Assembly (NCBI RefSeq): GCF_007625205.1
Contig: NZ_VMNI01000007.1
Coordinates: 1 to 64,000, forward strand
Direction of reading: 5' to 3'
Origin: Denitromonas ohlonensis
Lineage (GTDB): Bacteria; Pseudomonadota; Gammaproteobacteria; Burkholderiales; Rhodocyclaceae
DNA: 64,000 nt
The notes under the pieces were generated by a model, which saw nothing but the letters and a program-made list of their open reading frames with translations, was not told the DNA's origin and ran no database searches. This document shows positions 38,230-47,590 of the stretch, piece after piece. Within the stretch, counting starts at the first letter, position 1. The number at the start of each line of letters is the position of its first letter. The translations under genes were made by a program, and so were the position numbers.

Positions 38230-38607
38230 TTATTTGGCGGCGGTGTCGGTGACCAGGGTTTGCGTGGAGCTGACGCAATAGTGCTGCTTGGCGGCGGATT
38301 CTGTTTTGACGGCGGTGCAGTCGGCGAGGGCGGCGATCGGCGTGGCGGTCAAAACGCCATCGATGACCGTCAGTTCATAGGCATGGCGCGGCGCGGTTGA
38401 GGCGGCGGCGTGCGAGAAGCGGGCGAACTGCTGGCTGCCTTGCAGGCACTGGATCTGCTGCACATTGGCGCCGCCCGACTTGAGAATGGCGCCGATGGCG
38501 GTGGCGCGGGTCTCGCACTCGGCCTGATTGGCGGTGCTCACGAAGGCGGCCGAAAGCTGCCCGTCGGCCAGCAGGGTGAGGATGAGCATGATGTGTCCGA
38601 GCGCCAT
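38230..38607 (-). CDS. Small secreted hypothetical protein
   Basis: 125 residues with a hydrophobic N-terminus (MALGHIMLILTLLADGQLSA), probably a signal peptide or anchor. It has four Cys in the rest (ECETRA, IQCLQG, ADCTAV, HYCVSS) that could form two disulfides in the periplasm. A ribosome binding site (agga) precedes the ATG. It is convergent with the membrane-protein gene, 7 bp apart. No known domain is visible. Confidence 0.7.
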   Translation of the reverse strand: MALGHIMLILTLLADGQLSAAFVSTANQAECETRATAIGAILKSGGANVQQIQCLQGSQQFARFSHAAASTAPRHAYELTVIDGVLTATPIAALADCTAVKTESAAKQHYCVSSTQTLVTDTAAK

Positions 38608-38676
38608 GGCGGGAGTCCTGTGAGGTGATTGGGCGGGATTGTCGCCGCTGTGGCGGTGGGGCGTCCAGTCGTTCGA

Positions 38677-38745
38677 GGCCGGATGAATCCGGCCCTACGG
38701 CGCACGGCGCGTCGACATCCCGCGTAGGGCCGGATTCATCCGGCC
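38677..38745. repeat. REP-like perfect inverted repeat (23-bp arms)
   Basis: Arms at 38677-38699 and 38723-38745 are exact reverse complements, beginning ggccggatgaatccggcc and separated by 23 nt. Each arm is itself palindromic. Similar single copies start near 33201, 33677 and 40817 (agggccggattcatccggc or with tttcaa in place of ttcatc), so this is a dispersed element placed after the miaA stop. Confidence 0.85.
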
Positions 38746-38761
38746 GCAGGCGTCATGCAAT

Positions 38762-39724
38762 TCAAGGCGGCGCGAGTAGACGTCGGGCGGTGTCGACGAC
38801 CTGGCCCACCACGGTGGCGTCGTCGCAGGGGACCACGGCCAGGTCGCCCCAGTCTTCAACAAACTTGCGCTGCCAGGTGAGTTGCCGCTTGGCGAGCTGG
38901 CGGGTGGCGGCGATGCCTTTGTCGCGAAACGTGGCGGCGTCAGTCAGGCCGTCGAGATGCTCCCAGGCCTGGCGGTAGCCGACGCAGCGCATGCTGGGCA
39001 TCTCGAGTGTGAGTGCGTACTTGGCGCGCAGGGTGCGGACCTCATCGATAAAGCCCGCGGCGAGCATGGCGTCGAAGCGCGCTTCGATGCGCCGGTGCAG
39101 CACGCTGCGGTCGGTCGGCGCCAGCGCGATGCCGACAAAGCGGAAGGGCGGCGCGGTCATCTCGCGGCGGGCGTAGCTTTCGGCCAGCGGTCGGCCGGTG
39201 AGGCGCACGATCTCGAGGGCGCGCTGGATGCGTTGGGCGTCGTTGGGCTGCAGGCTGGCGGCGGCCGCCGGGTCGAGCCGGGCCAGCGCGGCGTGCATGG
39301 CCGGCCAGCCGAACTGGCGGGCGTCGGCATCGATATGGGCGCGCAGTTCGGCGTCGGCTTGTGGCAAATCGGACAGGCCCTCGCGCAGTGCCTTGAAGTA
39401 GAGCATGGTGCCGCCGGCGAGTACCGGCAGGCGGCCGCGGGCGGTGATCTCGGCCATCAGGCGCAGCGCGTCGTCGCGGAACTTGGCGGCCGAGTAGGCT
39501 TCTTCTGGGGAGAGGATGTCGATCAGGTGATGCGGGCACACCGCTTGCTCGGCGGCGCTCGGCTTGGCGCTGCCGATGTCCATGTCGCGGAACACCAGGG
39601 CGGAGTCGACGCTGATGATCTCGATCGGCAGGTGTGCGGCCAGCGCCAGCGCGCTGGCGGTTTTGCCGCTGGCGGTGGGGCCGAGCAGGAGCAGGGCGGG
39701 TGGCAGCGTGTGCATGGGCGCCAT
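38762..39724 (-). CDS. miaA: tRNA dimethylallyltransferase
   Basis: 320 residues. It prenylates A37 of tRNAs reading codons that start with U. P-loop [15 protein letters not shown] near residues 12-26, then [24 protein letters not shown]-like [20 protein letters not shown], and [14 protein letters not shown]. The frame extends to 39784; MAPMHT at 39724 or MHT at 39715 fits the family start. In many proteobacteria miaA follows mutL; here mutL lies 1.3 kb upstream on the same strand, with a TraB-family gene inserted on the other strand. Confidence 0.95.
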   Translation of the reverse strand: MAPMHTLPPALLLLGPTASGKTASALALAAHLPIEIISVDSALVFRDMDIGSAKPSAAEQAVCPHHLIDILSPEEAYSAAKFRDDALRLMAEITARGRLPVLAGGTMLYFKALREGLSDLPQADAELRAHIDADARQFGWPAMHAALARLDPAAAASLQPNDAQRIQRALEIVRLTGRPLAESYARREMTAPPFRFVGIALAPTDRSVLHRRIEARFDAMLAAGFIDEVRTLRAKYALTLEMPSMRCVGYRQAWEHLDGLTDAATFRDKGIAATRQLAKRQLTWQRKFVEDWGDLAVVPCDDATVVGQVVDTARRLLAPP

Positions 39725-39801
39725 TCTACCGGGGGCGGCGATGCGCAGTGGTGGTCGATTCGGGTAGGCTTGCGCCCCTGGCAACTGAGGATGATCAAAC
39801 G

Positions 39802-40692
39802 ATGAAGGATGGATTCCGGGCGCTTCAGCGAACGATGCTGTGGCTGCTGTGCTGGGTCGGCGTGTCCGGCACGGCGATGGCGGCGCCCACGCTGTGGGAG
39901 GTGCGCGATGCCGAGGGCGGCGTGCGCGCCTATCTGTTTGGCGCCATTCATCTGTGCCACGCGGCCTGTTACCCGTTGCCGGCGGCAGTGGAGGCGGCGT
40001 TTGCCTCGGCCGACCGCACCGTGTTCGAACTGGATGTGAGTGATCCGTCGCTGGCGCGCACGCTGGTCAAAGCAGGGCGCTTGCCCGACGGTCAGACGCT
40101 CAAGTCGCTGATGCCCGCCGACTTGTACGCCCAGGTGCACGACGCCTCGAAGGCGGTGGGCATGCCGGTGAGCCAGGTGCAGACCATGCAGCCGTGGTTT
40201 GCGTCGACACTGTTGATGGCGCTGGCCGCGCATCAGGCGGGTTTCTCGACCGAGGCGGGCGTCGACGGCGTGCTGCAGTCACGTGCGCGGGCGGCCGGCA
40301 AGCCGGTGTTGGCGCTGGAAACCCCGGCCCGCCAGATTGAAGCGCTGTCGGCCGGCGGTGAGCGGGCGCAGCAGGCGGCCTTGCGCCAGACCGTCGACCT
40401 GATCGCCAGCGGTGAGATGGCCGATTACCTCACGCGCATGGTCGCTGTGTGGCAAAGCGGTGACGACGCGGCCTTGCAGGCGATCATGTTTGAAGGCGCG
40501 GACCGTGACGCCGTGGCGCCATTGTTCGCCACCCTGATCGACGCGCGGAATGCGGAAATGACCGATCAGCTCGAAGCCCTGATGGCGCAGCCCGGCGTGC
40601 TCTTCGTGTCGGTCGGCGGCGGCCATCTGGTCGGCGCGCAGGGGATTCCGGCCGCGCTGGCGGCGCGGGGCTGGCAGGTGATTCGGCGATAG
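39802..40692 (+). CDS. TraB/GumN family protein, secreted
   Basis: 296 residues with a signal peptide (about 1-28, ending GTAMA) and the TraB/GumN fold: [20 protein letters not shown] with the IHLCH segment, [52 protein letters not shown] with the ALETPARQ segment, and C-terminal [19 protein letters not shown] with GGGH. This family has a putative metal-dependent peptidase or erythromycin-esterase-like core (paired Glu and GGGH), but a bacterial substrate is not known. It is probably periplasmic. It interrupts the common mutL-miaA order on the opposite strand, flanked by REP-like repeats. Confidence 0.88.
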   Translation: MKDGFRALQRTMLWLLCWVGVSGTAMAAPTLWEVRDAEGGVRAYLFGAIHLCHAACYPLPAAVEAAFASADRTVFELDVSDPSLARTLVKAGRLPDGQTLKSLMPADLYAQVHDASKAVGMPVSQVQTMQPWFASTLLMALAAHQAGFSTEAGVDGVLQSRARAAGKPVLALETPARQIEALSAGGERAQQAALRQTVDLIASGEMADYLTRMVAVWQSGDDAALQAIMFEGADRDAVAPLFATLIDARNAEMTDQLEALMAQPGVLFVSVGGGHLVGAQGIPAALAARGWQVIRR

Positions 40693-40704
40693 AGACGTCG
40701 GTTT

Positions 40705-40792
40705 CGTAGGGCGGAAGAGCGAAGCGTCATCCGCCATCGGTGCCGCTTTGGGGCCTTGTTTGGCAGATGACGCTGCGCTCTTCCGCCCTACG
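40705..40792. repeat. REP-like inverted repeat, gap after TraB gene (copy a)
   Basis: Arm 40705-40730 (cgtagggcggaagagcgaag...) pairs with arm 40767-40792 in 25 of 26 positions. It is part of the 317-bp gene-free gap 40693-41009, which holds only such elements. Confidence 0.8.
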
Positions 40793-40905
40793 GGGCTTTG
40801 CCGTGCCACGGTGCAGGGCCGGATTCATCCGGCTTCGGTCCTTGGTTGCGACGTGCCGCTGGCGGGTTGAAACCTGACCTGCTGCCCGCGCTGACGGCCG
40901 CCCGG

Positions 40906-40991
40906 GTAGGGCGGATAAGCGCAGCGCATCCGCCAAGCAACGTCCCAATGCGGCACCGATGGCGGATGCGCCTTCGGCTTATCCGCCCTAC
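40906..40991. repeat. REP-like inverted repeat, gap upstream of mutL stop (copy b)
   Basis: Arm 40906-40935 (gtagggcggataagcgcagc...) pairs with arm 40960-40991 (ending ggcttatccgccctac), with one small mismatch block in the middle. Same family as copy a by the shared tagggcgga core. A single GGCCGGATTCATCCGG element lies between them near 40817-40833. Confidence 0.8.
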
Positions 40992-41009
40992 GGGCCTCCC
41001 CTGCGGTGG

Positions 41010-42800
41010 TTACTGCCCGCGCAAGAAAAACCGATCCAGCTCGGCCATCGAGAACTGCGTCCAGGTCGGGCGGCCGTGGTTGCATTGGTCGGCGCGGTCG
41101 GTGGCTTCCATCTGGCGCAGCAGCGCGTTCATTTCCGGAATGGTCAGCGTGCGGTTGGCGCGCACGGCGCCGTGGCAGGCCATGGTGGCGAGCAGCTCGT
41201 TGCGCCGCGCGGTGATGACCTCGGTGGCGGGCATGTCGTCGAGTTCGGCGAGTACCGAGCGGGTCAGTTCGCCGACGTCGGCGCTGGCGAGCAGGGCCGG
41301 CACGGTGCGTACCGACAAGGCGGTCGGGCCGGCGGGGGAGATTTCGAAACCCATGCCGGCGAGCGCGTCTTCGCAGGCTTCGGCGGTGGCCATCTCGCGC
41401 GCCGACACCGACAGCACGGCGGGGATCAGCAGGCGTTGAATGGACGGCGTGCCGTCGAGCACGGTCTTGAGGCGTTCGTACAGAATGCGCTCGTGGGCGG
41501 CGTGCATGTCGACCAGCACCATGCCCTGCGCGTTCTGCGCCAGGATGTACACGCCATGCAACTGGGCCAGCGCGAAGCCGAGCGGCGGGGCCTCGCCGGT
41601 TTGTTCGGGCGGCATGGCGGGGGCGGTATAGCTGCCCTGCGTGCGCGACTCGGTCGGCCGGGCGCTGCTGGCGAAGTCGTAGTAGTTGCGTGCGGCCGAC
41701 TCCATGGCCAGCGGGCTTTGCACGGGCGTGGGGGCGTAGTGGCCGAAGGCGGCGGCCGGTGGCGCGCCGGTGGGCGCGACCGGCGCGGTCGGCACAAAGG
41801 CGTCGCCACCCGCCTCGGCGGCGCCGGAGTGGCCGAGCGCGCGTTCGACGGCGTGATAGACAAACTGATGCACGGCGCGCGATTCGCGGAAGCGTACTTC
41901 GATCTTGGCCGGGTGCACGTTCACATCGACGGTGCGCGGATCGATCTGCAAGAACAGCACATAGGCCGGATGCCGGCTGCCATGGAGGATGTCGCGGTAG
42001 GCCTGGCGGATGGCGTGGGTGATGAGCTTGTCACGCACGAAGCGGCCATTGACGAAGAAGTACTGCGCGTCGCGGCTGGCGCGGGAGTAGGCGGGCAGGG
42101 AGGCGAAGCCGGTGAGTTGCAGCGGGCCGGCCTCGACGCTGACCGCGCGGGCGTGTTCGAGAAAATCGTCGCCCATCAGCAGGCCGACGCGGCGGGTCAT
42201 GTCGCTGGCCGGCAGGCGGTGGCTGACCCGGCCGTTGTGGGTGAGCTGCATGGCGATGTCGGGCCGGGCGAGGGCGACGCGGCGGAAGGCTTCGTCGCAA
42301 TGGGCGAACTCGGTGCCTTCGGTTTTGAGAAATTTCCGCCGTGCCGGGGTGTTGTAGTAGAGCTCTTGCACATCCACGACGGTGCCGTGGTTGAGCGGGG
42401 CGGGTTCGGGCGCGCGGCCGGTGCCTTCGACCCGCCAGGCGTGGCCGGCGCCGCGGGCGCGGCTGGTGATGCTGGTGCGCGCGACGGACGCGATGGCGGC
42501 CAGCGCCTCACCGCGGAAACCCATGGTGGCAACCGATTCGAGATCTTCGAGCGAGGCGATCTTGCTGGTGGCGTGGCGCTCCAGCGCGAGGGCGAGGTCG
42601 CCCTTGTCGATGCCGCAGCCGTCGTCGCTGATGCGGATGCGCCGCACGCCGCCGGCTTCGAGCAGCACCTCGATGGCCTGAGAGTCGGCATCGACGGCGT
42701 TTTCGAGCACTTCCTTGAGCACCGAGGCGGGGCGTTCGACGACTTCGCCGGCGGCGATCTGGTTGATGAGCGGGTCGGAGAGGCGGTGAATCGCAGGCAT
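41010..42800 (-). CDS. mutL: DNA mismatch repair protein MutL
   Basis: 596 residues. The N-terminal GHKL ATPase has IHRLSDPLINQIAAGEVVER, LENAVDA, DDGCGI and ATMGFRGEALAAIASV. A Pro/Ala-rich linker (about 330-410) precedes the C-terminal dimer domain. That domain carries DMHAAHERILYE, a near match to the MutL endonuclease motif DQHA(x)2E(x)4E with Met for Gln, so this MutL probably nicks DNA, as in organisms without MutH. It couples MutS mismatch recognition to strand removal. Confidence 0.96.
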   Translation of the reverse strand: MPAIHRLSDPLINQIAAGEVVERPASVLKEVLENAVDADSQAIEVLLEAGGVRRIRISDDGCGIDKGDLALALERHATSKIASLEDLESVATMGFRGEALAAIASVARTSITSRARGAGHAWRVEGTGRAPEPAPLNHGTVVDVQELYYNTPARRKFLKTEGTEFAHCDEAFRRVALARPDIAMQLTHNGRVSHRLPASDMTRRVGLLMGDDFLEHARAVSVEAGPLQLTGFASLPAYSRASRDAQYFFVNGRFVRDKLITHAIRQAYRDILHGSRHPAYVLFLQIDPRTVDVNVHPAKIEVRFRESRAVHQFVYHAVERALGHSGAAEAGGDAFVPTAPVAPTGAPPAAAFGHYAPTPVQSPLAMESAARNYYDFASSARPTESRTQGSYTAPAMPPEQTGEAPPLGFALAQLHGVYILAQNAQGMVLVDMHAAHERILYERLKTVLDGTPSIQRLLIPAVLSVSAREMATAEACEDALAGMGFEISPAGPTALSVRTVPALLASADVGELTRSVLAELDDMPATEVITARRNELLATMACHGAVRANRTLTIPEMNALLRQMEATDRADQCNHGRPTWTQFSMAELDRFFLRGQ

Positions 42801-42907
42801 GGGCAGGCAGTGAATCGTGTCAGAGGCAACGGTGCCGGTTGCAGGAGTCGTCCCCCCAACCGACGGCTTCGGTATGATACGCGCTGCCCACTCTATTGCG
42901 CCGCGTC

Positions 42908-43558
42908 ATGGAACTGATTGCCCAATTCATCGATATCGTCCTGCACCTCGACAAATACCTTGCCGTGGTGCTGGCAGACTATGGCAACTGGATCTACGCG
43001 ATCCTGTTTCTGATCATCTTCTGCGAAACCGGCCTGGTGGTGACGCCTTTCCTGCCGGGCGACTCGCTGCTCTTCGTGGCCGGCGCGCTGGCGGCGACGG
43101 GTGGCATGGATATCACGATTCTGATCACCACGCTGTTTGTGGCAGCCGTGCTGGGTGACAACACCAACTACTGGATCGGCCGCTCGATCGGGCAGCGGGT
43201 GTTCCGTTGGGAGCAGTCGCGCTTTTTCAACCGCGCGGCCTTCGACAAGACGCACTCGTATTTTGAATCGCATGGTGGCAAGACGATCATCATCGCGCGC
43301 TTTTTGCCGATCTTCCGCACCTTCACGCCCTTCGTGGCCGGGGTGGCGAAAATGACTTACTCGCGATTCTTGCCGTTGGACATTCTCGGCGGCGCGATCT
43401 GGATCGGCTCGCTGTGCCTGGCCGGCTACTGGTTCGGCAATATCCCTTTCATCAAGAACAATCTGAGCTTCGTGATTCTCGGCATCATCGCGATTTCGCT
43501 GGTGCCCATCGCGATTGGCTGGCTGCGTCATCGGCGCACGGCGAGCCAGGCGGGCTGA
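42908..43558 (+). CDS. DedA family membrane protein
   Basis: 216 residues, about five membrane helices. Family signatures: FCETGLVVTPFLPGDSLLFV, GDNTNYWIGRSIG and the Arg-containing IIIARFLPIFRTFTPFVAGV with GVAKM. DedA proteins support membrane lipid recycling (including undecaprenyl phosphate flipping) and envelope pH homeostasis. ATG 42908 was chosen over an in-frame TTG at 42896. Upstream TATGAT at 42873 resembles a -10 element. The next gene starts 4 bp after its stop. Confidence 0.93.
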   Translation: MELIAQFIDIVLHLDKYLAVVLADYGNWIYAILFLIIFCETGLVVTPFLPGDSLLFVAGALAATGGMDITILITTLFVAAVLGDNTNYWIGRSIGQRVFRWEQSRFFNRAAFDKTHSYFESHGGKTIIIARFLPIFRTFTPFVAGVAKMTYSRFLPLDILGGAIWIGSLCLAGYWFGNIPFIKNNLSFVILGIIAISLVPIAIGWLRHRRTASQAG

Positions 43559-43562
43559 GCCG

Positions 43563-44261
43563 ATGCGTGCGGTGATCCTGAGCCTGGTGTGCGCCGTCCT
43601 GGCGGGCTGCGCCGCACCGGGTTCCGGGCCTTCACCGCGAATGGATCGGGGTTTTACGTTGTCGGGGCTGGCCAAGTCGGATATCGACAAGGTCTCCGAA
43701 ATTCATCACCACCATCTGTTTCAGTCGCTGCGGCGGCTGACACTCAAGCTCTACCGCCGCAACCCGGCCGAATGGCGCAAGCGGGGCCTGGCGAGCGCCG
43801 AGGCGGCGGTGGCCGATCTGTTTGACCGCGACCATCGCTGGCGGCTGGAGGCGCTCAATTACCGCCACGGCGCCGAGGCGATCCAGATTGCGCTCACGCC
43901 GGACTATCCGGGCGATCGCGTGCAGGCCTTTGTGACCGGCATGGTGAGCATGGTGCAGAAGGCGTTGGGCGAGCGCGGCGAGTTCTATATGTTCGACAAG
44001 GTGGACCCGCAGCGGGTGTACAATGCCGCCCGAAATGTTGAGGTGGCCGCCTGGAAGCTGGGTCAGGCGCGCGACGCGCTCGGGCATGTGTTGCTCTTGA
44101 GTAACGAAATGGAACCCGTGGCCAATTTGAGCTTCGAACGTGAGTTCGGTCGCCAGATCGGTTTGCTCGATGCGCTGGCCGATGTGCACGCCGAGCGCGA
44201 CGGGCGCACCCTGACCCGTGTCATCCAGAACGCCGCCACAGCCGTTTTCCTCCCTTTGTAA
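43563..44261 (+). CDS. Hypothetical lipoprotein
   Basis: 232 residues. A lipoprotein signal peptide ends in lipobox LAGC with Cys at residue 16, so it is predicted to be acylated. The mature part is helical, with EIHHHHLFQSLRRLTLKLYR and YRRNPAEWRKRG near the start and FEREFGRQIGLLDALADVHA near the end. No enzymatic motif is seen and the family is not recognised; it appears to be a conserved betaproteobacterial protein of unknown role. It is probably co-transcribed with the DedA gene. Confidence 0.82.
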   Translation: MRAVILSLVCAVLAGCAAPGSGPSPRMDRGFTLSGLAKSDIDKVSEIHHHHLFQSLRRLTLKLYRRNPAEWRKRGLASAEAAVADLFDRDHRWRLEALNYRHGAEAIQIALTPDYPGDRVQAFVTGMVSMVQKALGERGEFYMFDKVDPQRVYNAARNVEVAAWKLGQARDALGHVLLLSNEMEPVANLSFEREFGRQIGLLDALADVHAERDGRTLTRVIQNAATAVFLPL

Positions 44262-44317
44262 TTGTTCGCCGGCGACGGGGTTTGCCCCGCGTCACATCGC
44301 CGGCCAGAGCGAGTCCC

Positions 44318-44959
44318 ATGAAATCCATCGTCATCCTTATTTCGGGTCGTGGCAGCAATATGGAAGCCATTGTGCAGGCGGCCATTCCCGGTGCGCGCAT
44401 TGCCGCGGTCATCAGCAACCGGCCGAACGCCGGCGGGCTGGCCTTTGCTGCCGCGCAAGGCATTGCCACCGCCGTGGTCGATCACACCGCCTATGCCGAC
44501 CGCGCCGCCTTTGATGCCGCGCTGGCCGCGGTGATCAACCGCCATGCGCCTGATCTGGTGGTGCTGGCGGGTTTCATGCGGGTGCTGACCCCCGATTTCG
44601 TGCGTCAGTACGAAGGCCGACTGATCAACATCCACCCCTCGCTGCTGCCGTCATTTACCGGCCTGCATACGCATCAGCGCGCGCTGGAGGCGGGTGTGCG
44701 GGTGCACGGCACGACGGTCCATTTTGTGACCGCCGAACTCGATTGCGGCCCGATCATCATCCAGGCCGTGGTGCCGGTGATGGCGGGCGACGACGAGGCG
44801 GCGCTGAGCGCACGGGTGCTGGCGCAGGAGCACCGCATCTTCCCGCAGGCGGTGCGCTGGATTGTCGAGGACCGGGTCAGCATCGATGGCAGCGTGGCCC
44901 GGGTGGCTGGCGTGCGCGAACCCGGCGTGCTGATCAGCCCGCCGCCGGAGGACGTGTGA
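44318..44959 (+). CDS. purN: Phosphoribosylglycinamide formyltransferase PurN
   Basis: 213 residues. It formylates GAR using 10-formyl-tetrahydrofolate in purine synthesis. Signatures: VILISGRGSNMEAIV, AVISNRPNAGGLAFA, LAGFMRVL, NIHPSLLPSFTGLHTHQRAL and HGTTVHFVTAELDCGPIIIQ (formyl-transfer Asn, His, Asp). Its stop TGA overlaps the start of the next gene by one base. Confidence 0.96.
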   Translation: MKSIVILISGRGSNMEAIVQAAIPGARIAAVISNRPNAGGLAFAAAQGIATAVVDHTAYADRAAFDAALAAVINRHAPDLVVLAGFMRVLTPDFVRQYEGRLINIHPSLLPSFTGLHTHQRALEAGVRVHGTTVHFVTAELDCGPIIIQAVVPVMAGDDEAALSARVLAQEHRIFPQAVRWIVEDRVSIDGSVARVAGVREPGVLISPPPEDV

Positions 44960-45729
44960 TGCGCCCCGGCGCGCGGTGGTTGGTGCTGTGTGGCCTGGTG
45001 CTGAGCGTGTTGGCGGGGGCGGCGCCGGCCAATCCGGCGATGTCCGAAGCCCGCGAAGACGCTGCGCCATGGCCGACCCAGGGGCGCATCATCTACCGTA
45101 TCTATCATGGCGACAGCGGTATCCAGATCGGCCGCGCGACGCATACCTGGTGGCATGACGATGGCCGCTACTGGATGGAGTCGTTGGTTGAAACCACCGG
45201 CCTGGCGGCGCTGCTCAAGGACTTCCGTTACCAGCAGCGCAGCGAAGGTGCCGTGACGGCGCAGGGCTTGCGCCCCGAGCGATTCAGCGTTGACCAGCGT
45301 GGCAAGCCGCATCAGGAAGCTCGCTTCGACTGGGTCGGCGCGCAGGTGCGCATCAATCGAGGGGACAGCAAACGTCAGGCACCGATCGTGGCCGGCGATC
45401 AGGATATTCTCAGCATCGCACACCAGTTGGCGCAGCCGGGCGCGCCAAAAGCGCCGGTGTCGCTGACCGTGGTGAGCAACAAATCTGCCGCTGTGGCCAA
45501 AGTGCGCGACCTGGGCGACGCGACGGTGCGTTTGCCGCTCGGCCAGATGCCAACCCGGCATTTTGCGGTGCACTCCGACGACGGCAAAGTGAAGATCGAC
45601 ATCTGGCTGGCCGCCGGTCAGCACTGGCTGCCGGTACGTATCCGGATCGAGAACCGCAAGGGCGAGATTCTCGATCAGCAAGCCGAGCATCTGGTGCTCG
45701 GCGAACCCGCACAAGGGAACCCATCATGA
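44959..45729 (+). CDS. DUF3108 secreted protein
   Basis: 256 residues. A signal peptide (RWLVLCGLVLSVLAGAAPA) is followed by a DUF3108-type beta-rich domain, seen in GRIIYRIYHGDSGIQIGRAT with THTW, then YWMESLVETTGLAALLKDFR and a C-terminal KVKIDIWLAAGQHWLPVRIR. Likely periplasmic; function unknown. It overlaps purN by one base and the next gene by 4 bp (ATGA), so the three are translationally linked. Confidence 0.85.
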   Translation: MRPGARWLVLCGLVLSVLAGAAPANPAMSEAREDAAPWPTQGRIIYRIYHGDSGIQIGRATHTWWHDDGRYWMESLVETTGLAALLKDFRYQQRSEGAVTAQGLRPERFSVDQRGKPHQEARFDWVGAQVRINRGDSKRQAPIVAGDQDILSIAHQLAQPGAPKAPVSLTVVSNKSAAVAKVRDLGDATVRLPLGQMPTRHFAVHSDDGKVKIDIWLAAGQHWLPVRIRIENRKGEILDQQAEHLVLGEPAQGNPS

Positions 45730-46928
45730 GCGCGCCATTGCCCGCTGTGCTACATCAACACACCGCCCGTTTGCTTGACCAGTTGCTGCAGTTTGCGCAC
45801 CCGGCCGACGCCACGGTGCAACAGTATTTCCGAAAGAATACAGCCCTCGGCAGCCGTGATCGCGCCCGTGTGGCCGACGCGGTGTTTGGCTGTTTGCGTC
45901 ATCTGCGTCGGGTGCGTCACGCCGCGGGCGAGGGCGCAAGCGCCGATGCCTTGGTGGATGCGTGGGCCCGCGGCGCCTGGGCGGCGATCGATCCGGCCAC
46001 GCTGAGCCCTGCTGAGCGCGCCGACCTGCCAGACTGGCTGATGGCGCGCTGGCCGTGGCCGGCGGGCGAGGTGGCGTCGGCGGTGGCCGAGGCCTTCAAC
46101 CAACCCGCGCCGCTCGACTTGCGGGTGAATATCGTCAAAGCCAAGCGCGACGCAGTGCAGGCCGCCTTGGCCGCTGCCGGCATCGAGACCGTCGCCGGCC
46201 GCTGGGCGCCGCATGCGCTGCGCGTGGTCGGCAAGCCCGCGCTGCAGCGTCATCCGCTGATGGTGGATGGCAGCATCGAGGTGCAGGACGAAGGCAGCCA
46301 GTTACTCGGCCAGTTGCTGGGCGCGCGACGCGGTGAGCAGATCGTCGATTTTTGCGCCGGCGCCGGGGGCAAGAGCCTGCAGATCGGCGCGCAGATGCGC
46401 AACACCGGCCGGGTGCATGCGTTTGACGTGTCGGCCGGGCGTTTGTCGGAGCTCGCGCAGCGGGCGAAACGGGCAGCGCTGGGCAATGTACAGCCGATGG
46501 CGATTCGTGACGAAAACGATGTGCGTTTGAGCCGGCTGGCCGGCAAGGTTGACCGGGTGCTGGTCGATGCCCCGTGCTCGGGCCTCGGTACGTTGCGGCG
46601 CAATCCCGATCTGAAGTGGCGTCAGGGGCCGGAGCAGCTGGCCGAAAAAGCTGTCTTGCAAGGCGCGATTCTCACCGCCGCCGCGCGATTGGTGAAGCCG
46701 GGCGGCGTGCTGGTGTATGCCACCTGCAGCATGATGGCCGAGGAAAACATGGGGGTGGTCGACGCTTTTCTCTCCGAGCACCCGGATTTCGCCATCGAGC
46801 CGGCCTTGGTGGCGCTGGCCAAGCAGGGGGTCGAATTGCCCGACAATGGGCGATCCACGCTCTTGCTTGACCCCTTCCATCACGACACCGACGGCTTCTT
46901 TGCGGCACGCATGGTGCGATGCGCCTGA
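45726..46928 (+). CDS. RsmB/NOP family SAM-dependent RNA cytosine methyltransferase
   Basis: 400 residues. An N-terminal NusB-like helical part (about 1-130) is followed by a Rossmann methyltransferase: SAM loop DFCAGAGGKSLQIGAQM, the first catalytic Cys region DAPCSGLGTLRRNPDLKW and the second Cys in YATCSMMAEEN. This is the m5C class (RsmB, RsmF, NOP). The usual RsmB partner fmt is absent, and purN, not fmt, is nearby; the exact rRNA or tRNA target is not resolved. Confidence 0.92.
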   Translation: MSAPLPAVLHQHTARLLDQLLQFAHPADATVQQYFRKNTALGSRDRARVADAVFGCLRHLRRVRHAAGEGASADALVDAWARGAWAAIDPATLSPAERADLPDWLMARWPWPAGEVASAVAEAFNQPAPLDLRVNIVKAKRDAVQAALAAAGIETVAGRWAPHALRVVGKPALQRHPLMVDGSIEVQDEGSQLLGQLLGARRGEQIVDFCAGAGGKSLQIGAQMRNTGRVHAFDVSAGRLSELAQRAKRAALGNVQPMAIRDENDVRLSRLAGKVDRVLVDAPCSGLGTLRRNPDLKWRQGPEQLAEKAVLQGAILTAAARLVKPGGVLVYATCSMMAEENMGVVDAFLSEHPDFAIEPALVALAKQGVELPDNGRSTLLLDPFHHDTDGFFAARMVRCA

Positions 46929-47485
46929 GGCTTCGCGTCGCCTTGCTGTGCCTGCTCTGGCCGTTGGCGGCGCCCGCTGCGCTCGGGCCGGTGCGCGCCG
47001 ATGGGCGTATCGAGGTGTTGTTTGCACCGCATGACCCGGTCGAGGCGCGGCTGATTGCCCTGATCGGGCAGGCGCGGCGTAGCGTGCGGGTGCAGAGCTA
47101 TATCTTTACCCGCAAGCCGGTGGCCGAGGCGCTGGTGGCTGCGCGGGGTCGCGGCGTGGATGTTCAGGTGCTGGCCGATGCCCGCATGAACCAGCGCGGC
47201 AAGAATGCCTTGCCGCTGCTGCTCGCCGCCGGCGTGCCGGTGGCGCTGGAGACGGCATACAGCGCGGCGCACAACAAGGTGATCCTGATCGACGCGGATG
47301 AGACGCAGTCGGTGGTGATTACCGGCTCGTACAACTTCACCTGGTCCGCCGGGCGCAAGAATGCAGAGAATGTGATGGTCGTCTATGGGCATCGCGAGGT
47401 GGCGCTGGCCTACCGAGACAATTGGCGGCGCCACTGGCAGGCCGCCACGCCCGTCGGACGCTTGCCCGTCAAGTTGGTCAATTGA
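46919..47485 (+). CDS. Phospholipase D-like (Nuc-type) secreted protein
   Basis: 188 residues with a signal peptide (LRVALLCLLWPLAAPAALG). A single HKD motif occurs as HNKVILID followed by VITGSYNFTWSA, the pattern of the small bacterial nucleases (Nuc/PLD superfamily) that dimerise to form one active site. It would act in the periplasm on nucleic acid or phospholipid. Its ATG overlaps the methyltransferase gene by 10 bp. Which substrate is used is not visible. Confidence 0.88.
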   Translation: MRLRLRVALLCLLWPLAAPAALGPVRADGRIEVLFAPHDPVEARLIALIGQARRSVRVQSYIFTRKPVAEALVAARGRGVDVQVLADARMNQRGKNALPLLLAAGVPVALETAYSAAHNKVILIDADETQSVVITGSYNFTWSAGRKNAENVMVVYGHREVALAYRDNWRRHWQAATPVGRLPVKLVN

Positions 47486-47590
47486 TCGCATGGGGGGTCG
47501 TGGCGGCGTGTTTTTTTGCGCTGGCGCGGGCGCGATCGGGCTTCACGTATAATCGGCTGATTACCGCCTGATGAAAGGACGCGCGCTCGC

